NCBI GenBank assembly: GCA_015478945.1
Contig: JABUQX010142085.1
Coordinates: 1 to 20,000, forward strand
Direction of reading: 5' to 3'
DNA: 20,000 nt
Source of the DNA: Trachelipus rathkii
Lineage: Eukaryota; Arthropoda; Malacostraca; Isopoda; Trachelipodidae
Shown: piece by piece, positions 1 to 13,789 of the stretch
Numbering within the stretch: the stretch's first letter is position 1
Layout: every line of letters starts with the position of its first letter
Translations under genes and position numbers: made by a program
The notes under the pieces: generated by a model
Databases searched by the model: none
Seen by the model: the letters and a program-made list of their open reading frames with translations, nothing else
What the model was told of the DNA's origin: nothing

Positions 1-4
1 TTCA

Positions 5-330
<326 letters not shown>

Positions 331-398
331 CATATATAGACTGACATAATGTTCAAATGAAACTTAAAAAAGATTTGAGTTCTTGATATCATTTCTAA

Positions 399-746
399 AT
401 ATTTCAGAAACTGAAGGGCCCATATATCCAGCAGACACCTCTGGAGGAGAAGTTGGGACAAATCTTGGATAGCTGGGCTGTAGTAAATGTTCACCACAGT
501 ACCCCTCTCACTAGGAACCTGTTTCCGTGTGAATACCAGGAGGTCTGGGTGGACTTGTTTATTAAGTATAATACCCCATTACCCAGCTCAGCTACCGTGC
601 AGACGTTTAGTCAAGGCTCTGAAATTCTTAGAGCAAAGAATGCAGCCATGGCATCCAGCAATTTTGAAAAATTTATCTTTATGAAAAGGAATATGATCCT
701 GTTCAGAATGCAAAGAGGAGAGCGAGGAGGAAGAGATCACAAATAA
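399..746 (+). pseudogene. hAT transposase, C-terminal dimerisation domain fragment
   Basis: The frame is open from 399 (preceding in-frame stop at 396-398) to the TAA at 744-746, about 115 codons. It shows the signature of the hAT C-terminal dimerisation domain: YNTPLPSSATVQTFSQG followed by EILRAK and NFEKFIFMK, matching the family pattern N-LPSSA-VER-FS-G--IL--KR----NFE-L-FLK. The canonical VERLFS core is degraded to VQTFSQ. A possible 3' splice site (TATTTCAG) ends at 407, so this may be the last exon. The N-terminal zinc finger and DDE core are absent. It lies upstream of, and in the same orientation as, the hAT terminal repeat ending at 1028, so both probably belong to one element. Family assignment is firm; activity is unlikely. 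Confidence 0.8.
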
Positions 747-834
747 TTGAATAAGATTAAAATCTTTCTCATTTTTTGTTATATATATATTTGCATCTTT
801 CAATTAAAATTTAAAAATAATTCATCTTTAAATA

Positions 835-2091
<1,257 letters not shown>

Positions 2092-2116
2092 GCTTTATCA
2101 GCCGCCAAATGCTATA

Positions 2117-2227
2117 GACATACTGAGAGTTCCAGCGGAGAATACTGTCAGAAGAAGCTAGCTGTATAAAAAGCACACAGCTAGTTGACTTCAAGCCAAT
2201 ATGCTCCACTGGAACTCTCAGTATGTC
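2117..2227. repeat. Hairpin-forming inverted repeat (MITE-like)
   Basis: The arms are 2117-2140 (GACATACTGAGAGTTCCAGC plus GGAG) and the reverse complement at 2204-2227, 24 bp with one mismatch (C versus T). Inner sequence continues with weaker pairing (AGCTAGCTGT against ACAGCTAGTT) around a loop containing ATAAAAAG. A 43-bp relative of the right half occurs at 14814-14856, so it is a dispersed repeat. AT arrays lie on both sides. It could be a small non-autonomous DNA element; a small-RNA precursor is a less likely alternative. Confidence 0.7.
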
Positions 2228-2238
2228 GACAAACCACT

Positions 2239-2350
<112 letters not shown>

Positions 2351-2399
2351 GTTGTTACTGTGTTAATGTAATAGTATTAGTGAGACTATGGTCTGGAAT

Positions 2400-2868
2400 A
2401 AGAAGTACAGATCTAAAGTAAAATGGGTTCAGATGGAAAATCTTAGAGGGGCGACATGTGTTAGGTGTGAAGAGGAAAAATTGATAAAAATGAAATGAAC
2501 GTATTAGAGAATGTGTGGTGTGGGGTAAATTAAAAATAATAAATGAAAGTACGTTGAGATGGTTTGCATCATGTGGAAAGGATGGATAGTCGGTTGGTAA
2601 GCGGATGTATAGTGGTGAGTGTGCTGGGTATCGAACGGCTGGGAGACCGAGGAAAAAGTGGATTGAGTCGGTGAAAAGGAGGGAAATGTGAGTTTGGCAG
2701 AGGCGAAAAGAAAGGTGCATAATAATTGGTGAATACCGGGGTTTGGTGAGAGGTATTGTTGTGGCCGGGCCAAGGGTTAACCCATTGACGAGATGCCATA
2801 GTGAGGGTCCGTCGCTGTCCAGTGAAGCTCTAGGGTGGTTTTTTCTTAATACGACAGAGTTCTCACTA
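2400..2868 (+). pseudogene. LINE reverse transcriptase, C-terminal remnant
   Basis: Broken frames spell the distal part of a non-LTR retrotransposon ORF2. In order they give KWVQMENLRG (about 2420-2450), NERIREC (2494 on), LRWF, RMYSGECAGYRTAGRPRKKW and IESVKR, then in another frame NPLTRCHS (about 2775-2800). The order LRWFGH, GECAG, GRPRK-W and TRCHS is characteristic of endonuclease/reverse transcriptase LINEs, probably RTE-like. There is an internal stop at 2587-2589, a stop at 2689-2691 and at least two frameshifts. The fragment starts close to the end of an AT array and lacks the endonuclease and the RT catalytic core: a 5'-truncated, decayed copy. Confidence 0.8.
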
Positions 2869-3047
2869 AAAAGGTATAAAGGGGGCGGAAAAGGCTGGGC
2901 TTTCTTTCTGACTTTCGTCATATTTTCTTCTTCTTTTCTGTTTTTAGTGCATGCTTCACTTTAACCCCCAGTCTTTGGCAAGGATAGAGAAGGTGGGGAT
3001 GATGATGATGATGTTGATACATATATATATATATACCACCACCCTAC

Positions 3048-3108
<61 letters not shown>

Positions 3109-3168
3109 TATATATATATATATAAGGGCAGTAGCAAAAAAAAAATTTCGGGGTGTTTTTAGATTGGA

Positions 3169-3263
<95 letters not shown>

Positions 3264-3294
3264 AAATTGACAGGGCATATTTAAAAAAAAACAG
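2869..3294. repeat. AT arrays and spacer left of the retrotransposon
   Basis: A pyrimidine-rich stretch (2900-2945) and a short unique segment are followed by AT arrays at about 3020-3033, 3048-3107, 3109-3123 and 3174-3259. The last 35 bp before the LTR (3260-3294) are unique sequence with a nine-base A run. Confidence 0.85.
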
Positions 3295-3802
3295 TGTCTT
3301 AGAGTGTATGCATCTCTGTAAGAGGCTATTGCAAGTCTCATGCATATCACTTTGAATAAATGGTGGTCTGCTTCATACTTATATAATGTACTTTATTTGA
3401 AATTCAAATGTTTGGCGCCTCTTCCCTTCCCCAAGGAAAGGAGTGCCAAACAAACGAGGCTGTGATTGGTGCCTGGGTCCAGATAGGACGCCATCAAATC
3501 ACCCTCGAGAGTATCGTAGAGAACCTCATAGCGTGAGGATGCCCTACACAAGTTGTTAGATTTAACCAAAGGCCGGCAGGTCTATTTAGGATAGGAAATT
3601 AGTGCAGTATCTTATTAGTTAGTCTGTGTAATTCTTAATAGTGCTAACGTTGATATATGCCCATCCATTACTTATCCAATTATTTAATGAAAATCATATT
3701 TGTCATTGTTATCTAACTATCACAATAAACCAACTACGAGGAAAGTGCTCTAATTAATCCCCCCATTCTATGACTGTCGAAGTGATTTCGGCCTAGACGT
3801 CA
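3295..3802 (+). repeat. 5' LTR
   Basis: Positions 3295-3795 match 10240-10739 base for base except for six versus five C at 3759-3764. It starts TGTCTTAG and most plausibly ends ...GACGTCA at 3802, giving a TG...CA LTR of 508 bp three bases before the primer site. The last seven bases are absent from the 3' copy. It holds a TATA-like element and two AATAAA signals. Confidence 0.9.
3355..3386 (+). promoter_or_regulatory. LTR TATA-like box and poly(A) signals
   Basis: TTATATAA at 3379-3386 is the best TATA candidate of the LTR. AATAAA occurs at 3355-3360 and again at 3724-3729. The second lies downstream of the TATA element, so its 3' LTR copy (about 10668) is the better polyadenylation candidate. 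Transcription start is not determined. Confidence 0.4.
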
Positions 3803-3805
3803 TTT

Positions 3806-3823
3806 TGGTAACCCCGTGAGCGA
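3806..3823 (+). other. Primer-binding site
   Basis: TGGTAACCCCGTGAGCGA begins with the TGG complementary to a tRNA 3' CCA and lies three bases after the inferred LTR end. The first 11 bases differ at one position from the complement of metazoan tRNA-Trp (TGGTGACCCCG), the primer usual for CsRn1-like elements; the rest does not match. A 6-bp GC hairpin (AGGGGG/CCCCCT, 3825-3841) follows directly, and an A run sits at 3870-3886. Confidence 0.6.
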
Positions 3824-4042
3824 CAGGGGGCTAAACCCCCTAATTGGAGTCAGATACATTAATAATTGAAAAAAAAAAAAAAAAAATCCGGTACTTCCTC
3901 GTTAGTTCAGTGCTTAAATATTGATAGTTGGTTGAAGTAAATAATAAATTGTTTGAGTCAAATTAATAACGTGAAGAAAAGTTTCTAATCAACGCCTAAA
4001 ACAAGTGACTCAAAGCAGTTAGCAACAACAAACCCATAGAAA

Positions 4043-4234
4043 ATGGTATCAACGAAAAAGCTGACTCTTAGGACGCAAACAAAGAAGTCCACAAAAAGAG
4101 GGAAGGACAAAACTCCCTCTCCCCAACGATTCTCCCCCTCTCATGATGAGGGAGGCCCATCTGTTTCTCTCTCAGAAAACGAGTTGGAAACGACCACAAT
4201 CTTCGCGCCAAAAGAAAAGGGCGAGGCGTCCTGA
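4043..4234 (+). CDS. Candidate Gag N-terminus in a separate frame
   Basis: A 63-codon frame with the better initiation context (AAAATGG) upstream of the main Gag frame. The product is basic and Ser/Thr/Pro-rich (KKLTLRTQTKKSTKRGKDK), ending FAPKEKGEAS at a TGA. The main Gag frame overlaps it from 4143 one base out of phase, and its first ATGs (4143, 4146) have weak context. So this is either the true Gag N-terminus separated by an indel near 4190-4234 or a short upstream ORF. No domain is recognised. Confidence 0.45.
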   Translation: MVSTKKLTLRTQTKKSTKRGKDKTPSPQRFSPSHDEGGPSVSLSENELETTTIFAPKEKGEAS

Positions 4235-5188
4235 TACCGACTCACCACTAAAAACATACAGTCAACTAACATCAAGTCAGTTACCAACCTTTGACCCCTA
4301 TGATGTTATAAATTGGCTAAGTGCTACAACAACAATCTTCAAACTAAATCACATAGAAGATACCCACGAACGTGTTCGTTTGTTAGCTCCAATTTTGCCC
4401 ACAAATTTGGTCTCCAAAATCACATTCCCTCTTAAAAATGACGCTTATCGTCAGCTATTACAAAACATAGAAGAAGTTTACCTTCCAGCCTTGAGAAATC
4501 GGATCCGCGATGTCTTCAAACAAGGCATGAGACCGGATGAATTGCCCAGTGAATATCTCCATCGAGTCAAGGGGGTATTGGGGAACAAAAGCTTCGATGT
4601 GTTGGTAGAACACAACCCCAAATTCGCCATAGACCTCTTCTTGGAGCAGATGCCTCAAAATATCCAAATGTCCGTGTATTCATTAGCCGAAGAAAATGAC
4701 CTTGTAAGAATGGTCAAAGTTTCAGATGATCTTTATAAGAATTTTGTTCGAAAAGGAAGAAATTATCATCAACCAAACGAAGAACAGACTTGGGGCTCTG
4801 TGAATTCTGTGCGTAATAGAACAGACACAAGAGAAACAGACTCCGCCTACCCTCTTCTCGGCGCGCGAAACCAAGAGCGCAAACATGAAACTGAGAGCAG
4901 CAGTGAAGGTCAAATCGCCCACCAGATGGCCAACCTCACAAAGATTGTGACCGAGCTCGCACACAACTTTCAGCTGTTCATTAAAAACCAAGCGGACTCA
5001 GCTGAGAGAGGAAATAGGACACGCGAGAAAAGTAGGTCACGCTACTCAGAATCAGATACGAATGGGTACAGCAAAGCATTTAATAACGCTGTCAATCAAT
5101 TATGTTTCTATCATGCTCGCTATCTCTTCAAAGCCTTTAAATGTGAGAGCAGTGAGTGTCCTATGTATCCATTAATATATGGTAATAA

Positions 5189-6026
<838 letters not shown>

Positions 6027-6037
<11 letters not shown>

Positions 6038-7736
6038 GAATGGAAGCAATGAAGCAAATATCCTGTCAGACCCAACTGATTTGAGTGCTGATGACGAGCG
6101 CTGCTTAAGCAGTAAGATAGTTACAGCCGCTGTTGAGGGAGACAAAAGGGTTTGCAAGATTGATAATTTGAACTTGTATATAGTCTATGACACACTTAAT
6201 AAGATCGATTATTTATTAGACTGTGGTTCTGTAAACAATATTTTATCTTGCAATGCTAATGACCATCAAAAAGCGCCAGTAGGATACCTGCTTGCAGCTA
6301 ACAACTCAAAAATTGCAGTCTATGATATTAAAAATATTGAAATCGATCTGGGATTGGGACGTACTTATCGGGATACCTTCTATGTAGCTAATGTAAGCAC
6401 AAATATTTTAGGATTAACTTTTTTAAAGAATTTTGAGATGGGCATTAATTTTAAAGAAGATTTGTTATTAGATCAAGTTACGAAAAATACCTTAAATTTG
6501 AGTAGAAATATGAATTTTAATATTAATGATGTTCCTACTTCTTCCTCTTCAAATCTCTCTCTCTCTCCTCCTCCTGTGCATGTACCTCATAGTTCTTTAA
6601 ATTTTAATGAATTGTTATCGAAATATTCAGAATTATTTGTAAACCCTTATCTCCCAGAAAACCACCACATCAAATTGAAACAAGAAAAAAGGTGGAATGA
6701 AATCTTTGATAAATATAAAAATAAAAATAAGAGAATGAGCACAGCATTAATAGCTGAGGACGGCCAAATAACTACTGACGAAGAAGCCGCGTATATTCCA
6801 GAGAGAGTATTGATAGAACTCGCCAACGCTTATCCTTACAAAATCGACATAAAAGGACCCCCCGTTTCCCTTAGGCCAAGGAGGGTCCCCCATAAACTCT
6901 ATGCTCAAACAAAAGCAGAACTTGACAACCTCGTAGCCACCGGAGTCCTACGCCGCAGCAACTCACCCTGGTCTTTTCCCATGAGTGTTCTCCAGAAAAG
7001 CGAAAATCGAGTCAGAATAATCTCCGATTTTAGAGAATTGAACAAAAGAGCTGAGATAGGAATCTATGGACTTCCGCATCTGCAGGACGCCATCTCCAAC
7101 CTGCAGGGGAGCCGTCTTTTCACCAAACTTGACGTGACGCAGGCCTTCTACTCAGTGCCATTGGACCCCGACTCACAGAAGTACTTTACCATCACTTCAA
7201 ACGTCGGATCGTTCACCTACAGGAACCTTCCAATGGGCTATGTGTCCTCCCCCTTTATCTTTCAAGCTTACATTGATACAGTCCTACAAGGCCTACCTAA
7301 TACTCAGGCCTATATGGATGACATATTGATTCACACGAAGACCGAGGATGAGCACAAAATCCTCCTGGAGAAGGTATTGAAGAGGTTAAGTTATCTGCAT
7401 ATAAGTTTAAATCCCACAAAATGCCAAGTGGCCAAAAAAGAGATTGAGTACTTGGGATATACGGTAAATGAAAATGGTATAAGACCTAATCACGAGAAAA
7501 TTGGGGATATCTTAGACACCCCAAAGCCCAGGACCATCAAAGAATTAAGATCTTTTCTGGGCCGAGTAAGCTTTTACCGCAGCAGCGTCCCATTATTTTC
7601 TGAAATAACAGCGCCCCTAAATCTGTTTTTGAAAGGTAAACCTTATTCCAACCGCCGCGTCTGTTGGAATTCAACTGCAGATAAAGCCTTCGAAAATATT
7701 AAAAATGCAGTTGAAAATGCTTCTGTACTTGCCTAG
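6027..7736 (+). CDS. pol: Pol part 1: aspartic protease and reverse transcriptase
   Basis: Open from 6027 (in-frame TAG at 6024-6026) to TAG 7734-7736; residue numbers count from the TTG at 6081. Protease, ~30-150: active-site triad Asp47-Cys48-Gly49 (DCG instead of DTG/DSG), LLAANNSKIAVYD in the flap region and NILGLTFL near the end. Reverse transcriptase, ~260-520: SPWSFPMSVLQK, RIISDFRELN, motif A LDVTQAFYSVPL (Asp351), LPMGYVSSPFIFQ, motif C YMDD (Tyr411-Asp414, at 7311-7322), then LNPTKCQVAKKEIEYLGYTV and the thumb SFLGRVSFYR. It would cleave the polyprotein and copy the RNA into DNA. It ends just inside the RNase H-like region (NASVLA), where the frame shifts; the next frame overlaps from 7633. 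RT motifs look intact; the protease residue is unusual. Confidence 0.92.
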
Positions 7737-9360
7737 CACCTCTTCTAATTACAAAATTATCATACATACCACAAATGTATCTGCAGCTGCTGTTATTTTA
7801 TCCGCTACTGGCGCAGACGATCTTCCAATTGCCTTTTATAGTTCAATTCTTTCGCCTACTGAAAGAAATTATGACGAAGCAAATCGCCTATTAGTCTGCT
7901 TAACGAAAGTCTTCAAGAAGTACGGATATCTCCTCACAAATAAAAATATTGATATAGAAACCAACTGCCGTGAACTCATAAACAAATATAAAAGAGCAAA
8001 TGACGACAAAAACTTTAATATTCGTGAAATTAGAAGTCTAAATTTATTAACTAGTTACAAAGTTTCTTTCAAATTAATAACAAAAAAGAAAAATCCGCTA
8101 GAAGAATATTTGTTAATAAATGATATCAATAATGTTGATCAAAATGACGAAGAAATTGGGACTACTGACGAAGCAAAAACATCAAAAATCACACCCTCTC
8201 CTACGAACGCTGTGATTGGTCCTCATTTCGGCAAACTGGCCAATAAGAGCGAAGTTCCCACACTCCACGTGGATTCTTGTTCGAATTTTACAACCGCGTA
8301 TAAATATCAAGAACTTTCTCCTACACTCAAGGCACATTATCATAGGGTAATAAAACAAAACCACACCCGTGCTGCGGTCGGCATTCCAACAAAGGGTAAA
8401 AAGGTAGACCCTTTAAATAACCAACTTGTAAACAAAAGAAATTCCGGGAATATTTCTCATGAGAAAAAAGGAAACTTAAGCCCGAAAGGGTTGAGAATGG
8501 AAGAGAGAATAGAAATGGAAGAAAAAGAATTACTCAAAATAAGCGAAAATTTGCCAACTAAGAAGTTAGATGAAATAAATGATATTCTTACTGAGAATAC
8601 TCGAATAAACTTAATTCAACGATGTAATGAAGCTCATATTGAATTAATAAAGCGCTTCAAGAAAGAAGTTAATTACGCTGCAATTAGTAAAGACCAGTTA
8701 GAAGACGAATACATAAATTTATTACTTAAAAATAAGGAAAAAAGTTCCCTAGTCATAAAGAAACAACCCTTCTGGTTCAAGAAAAATGAAATCTCCCTCT
8801 ATGTTGATACCTCTTTAAACTATGCCAGAATCATTCTCCCAGAACAACATATAGATGATATTATACGGATGACACATCTCCAGGGACACCTGGGGATTTC
8901 TCGATGTCTCACCGCTCTAAAAATCGACTTCGTATTCAAAAGTATGCATAAGAGAGTTAAGGCCCTTGTAAGAAGTTGTCCTCAATGTCAAATAGGAAAG
9001 ACAGGACGTAGCATAAACCCTATTTACGGAAAATATAAAGAAGTTTCCTACAAGTTTCAAGATTTAAACTGTGATATATTGAAATTACCTGTCTGTAGAG
9101 GGTATAAGTACTTATTAACCCTCATTGATAGATACTCCCATTATGTGTGGGCATTTCCCTTAAAGGATATCACCAAAGAAACCATTGTTAAAACATTAAT
9201 AAATCAGCTAATTCCGATGTGTGGAGTCCCCAGCAACCTCATCACAGACAAAGGAGGAAATTTTACATCACATTTATTTGAAAGTGTGTGTAAACTGTTA
9301 GGAATAATGCATACAACGACCGCTAGCTATTCACCGTTCAGTAACAGCAAACGGAGGTAA
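7705..9360 (+). CDS. pol: Pol part 2: RNase H-like region, long linker, integrase (partial)
   Basis: A 551-residue frame, one phase after part 1. Residues ~10-130 align with Ty3/Gypsy RNase H (PIAFYSSILSPTERNY), but the catalytic positions are changed: TDAS is HTTNVS (Asn24), the Glu after the Tyr of NYDEANRLL is absent, and TDH is ETNC (Asn87). Residues ~150-370 are a long charged segment without recognised domain. Integrase follows: zinc-binding His391, His395, Cys425, Cys428 (H-x3-H-x29-C-x2-C), then the catalytic core with Asp457 (NCDIL), YLLTLIDRYS and Asp515 (ITDKG). The frame ends at 9358-9360, just before the third catalytic residue, which lies in the next frame. Integrase would insert the cDNA into the host genome. 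Confidence 0.9.
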   Translation: MQLKMLLYLPSTSSNYKIIIHTTNVSAAAVILSATGADDLPIAFYSSILSPTERNYDEANRLLVCLTKVFKKYGYLLTNKNIDIETNCRELINKYKRANDDKNFNIREIRSLNLLTSYKVSFKLITKKKNPLEEYLLINDINNVDQNDEEIGTTDEAKTSKITPSPTNAVIGPHFGKLANKSEVPTLHVDSCSNFTTAYKYQELSPTLKAHYHRVIKQNHTRAAVGIPTKGKKVDPLNNQLVNKRNSGNISHEKKGNLSPKGLRMEERIEMEEKELLKISENLPTKKLDEINDILTENTRINLIQRCNEAHIELIKRFKKEVNYAAISKDQLEDEYINLLLKNKEKSSLVIKKQPFWFKKNEISLYVDTSLNYARIILPEQHIDDIIRMTHLQGHLGISRCLTALKIDFVFKSMHKRVKALVRSCPQCQIGKTGRSINPIYGKYKEVSYKFQDLNCDILKLPVCRGYKYLLTLIDRYSHYVWAFPLKDITKETIVKTLINQLIPMCGVPSNLITDKGGNFTSHLFESVCKLLGIMHTTTASYSPFSNSKRR

Positions 9361-9887
9361 CACATAAGATGATTCTAACCAGTTTAAGAACCATGCTAGC
9401 TGAACCAGGCATGGAGAGTCAAGGGTGGTTAGACGTTTTACCATTCGTCTTGTTCGCACTCCGGCTCGCTCCTATCTCAGAATCGGGCATCTGTCCCAGC
9501 AAATTGATGTTCGGGCAAGATATAAACATTCCTGACGGCTTGATAGACCCGTCTCTCCCAGAAGGACCAAAATCCTATGATAATTATATTGAAAAACTGG
9601 CAGGACTCATAGCCAAACCGCTCTCCCAGAGAACTAACTTAAGAAACAGAAGTGTGTTCGTTCCTCGAAATTTAAAAGATGCACAATATCTGCTGGTAAA
9701 GAGTCAACAGTACAATCGTGGTAAGCTCTCTCCAAGATTCCACGGACCTTATAAAGTCGTAAAGATCACTAACAATAACGCTCATATTATAAAGGGAGAT
9801 AAAGTGGTAGTAGAAAATCTAAGAAATGTCAAAATTTTCTACAATCTCGTTCCTGACCCACCGGACCGCAAGAAAAACGCGGAATAA
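9345..9887 (+). CDS. pol: Pol part 3: integrase C-terminus with GPY module
   Basis: Open from 9345 (stop at 9342-9344), first ATG at 9369, to TAA 9885-9887. It starts with the end of the integrase core: a GAG codon at 9354-9356 is the likely catalytic Glu, 107 bases after the second Asp codon, one base short of the exact D-35-E spacing. LAPISESGICPSKLMFGQDI matches the family region A.R...S.G.SP..L.FG. A GPY/F module follows (HGPYKVV, Gly126-Tyr128 counted from 9369), which in this superfamily binds DNA and aids multimerisation. No chromodomain or envelope ORF follows. This is a continuation of the same protein, not a separate gene. Confidence 0.9.
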   Translation, partial: QQTEVTHKMILTSLRTMLAEPGMESQGWLDVLPFVLFALRLAPISESGICPSKLMFGQDINIPDGLIDPSLPEGPKSYDNYIEKLAGLIAKPLSQRTNLRNRSVFVPRNLKDAQYLLVKSQQYNRGKLSPRFHGPYKVVKITNNNAHIIKGDKVVVENLRNVKIFYNLVPDPPDRKKNAE

Positions 9888-10239
9888 AAGAAGTAGAGAA
9901 AAGAAATGAGGAACCGAGGTAAATATCTCTTGAGGAAAATAAGAGATTAAAGACGTTGTTATGGTAATTAATACGAGAACCAAAGTGTTTAAAAATGGTA
10001 TTAAATATACATATTGTAAGTTCTTTCTCCTTCCACAAGTAGTATTTCACCTGTTCTTCCACTTTCCTCCACTTTATATTTCATGTATCCAACCGAAGGA
10101 GGGTGAAAAGTATCTCTGTGAAGTCGGAACTAGGGGCCTCACCCCTATTTCCGAAGCAGAGATCCTTTTTGCACTCGAAGGGCCACCAGTTCTAAGGTGA
10201 AATTACGATAGGGAATCCTTGTAAGACAATAGCATGCCA
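9888..10239 (+). other. Retrotransposon 3' untranslated region
   Basis: 352 bp between the pol stop and the 3' LTR. Purine-rich tracts lie at 9881-9920 and 10096-10111 (GAAGGAGGGTGAAAAG), but none directly precedes the LTR; the nearest is weak (GATAGGGAA, about 10207-10216). A 79-codon frame (9961-10200) has no recognisable domain and is probably incidental. Confidence 0.6.
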
Positions 10240-12780
<2,541 letters not shown>

Positions 12781-12789
12781 GAATTTGAA

Positions 12790-13602
12790 GGGGACATAAT
12801 GGCATATGCGGACGATCTGACATGTTGGAGCGAGAGAGAGGAGGCGATTCGAGAGGTGGTGGAGTTTTGCGGAGGATGTTGGAGGAAGCAGGGATGAAGA
12901 TGAACATACAGAAGACAGAGATATTAACAGTAACCGGAGGAAATGAGGAGGGGATGAGAATGATGGTGAGAGAGGAGGAGGTGAAGGCGGTAAATACCTG
13001 CAATTATCTCGGAGGGTGTTTTAACAGAAGGGAGGAAGTGGAGAAGAGATTACGCAGAATGGAAAAGTATGGATTAGTTATGAAAGCGGTATACCCCATG
13101 ATGAAAGATAGAAACATCGGAATAGAGGTTAAAAAAGTGATTTTTAACAACATACTGACTCCCACACTGCTGTACGGAGCGGAAACATGGACAACAACGA
13201 GAAGAGAGGAGAGTAGAATACAAGCGGCGGAGATGAGGATATTAAGAACTATGATTGGAAAGAGTAAGAGAGACAGAATAAGAAATGAAGTTATTAGAGA
13301 AGATATAGGTGTGAAGAAGATGACACTGAAGATATGGATGTGGGGAGATTGAGATGGTGGGGACATCTGGAGAGGATGGAGCAGGAGAGAATGCCGAAAA
13401 GAAGATTGGAATGGACACCAGAGGGCAGAAGACCAAGGGGAAGACCGAAGAAGAGATGGGCGGAATCGGTGGAGGACTCTCTGGAAAGATGTCAGCTACC
13501 AAATATGAGAGCGCTAAAGAGAAGAGAAGAGGAATAGTGCAGAGGAGTGGGACGTCTGGAGAAAGAGATTTGCGGCTGAAGAGGAAGAAAAATCTTTCAT
13601 GA

Positions 13603-13612
<10 letters not shown>
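12790..13612 (+). pseudogene. LINE reverse transcriptase, 3' remnant
   Basis: Starts in RT motif C: MAYADDLTCWSERE with YADD at 12805-12816. In further frames it gives LEEAGMKMNIQKTE (~12875-12920), NYLGGCF, the thumb/connection markers LLYGAETW and MRILRTMIGKSKRDRIRNE, then LRWWGHLERM (~13345), GRRPRGRPKKRWAESVEDSL and AEEWDVWRKRFA. The order is that of LINE endonuclease/RT proteins, probably RTE-like, as in the copy at 2400-2868 but a different family (GRPRGRPKKRW versus GRPRKKW). Frame changes lie near 12865-12880, 13330-13350 and 13530-13540. Everything 5' of motif C (endonuclease, RT palm) is missing: a 5'-truncated insertion. It runs into a GAAA then AT tail. Confidence 0.87.
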
Positions 13613-13754
<142 letters not shown>

Positions 13755-13789
13755 TCTACATTACTTAGTTACATGAACTTACATCTAAT

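Noticed and set aside
2355..2921. 188-codon minus-strand frame
   Set aside because: It is antisense to a LINE remnant with clear plus-strand LINE motifs; no domain of its own.
9961..10200. 79-codon ORF after pol as an envelope or accessory gene
   Set aside because: Too short for an envelope, no signal or fusion features, and lies in the 3' untranslated region.
13004..13502. Minus-strand frames of 120 and 86 codons
   Set aside because: Antisense of the second LINE fragment, whose plus-strand motifs are unambiguous.
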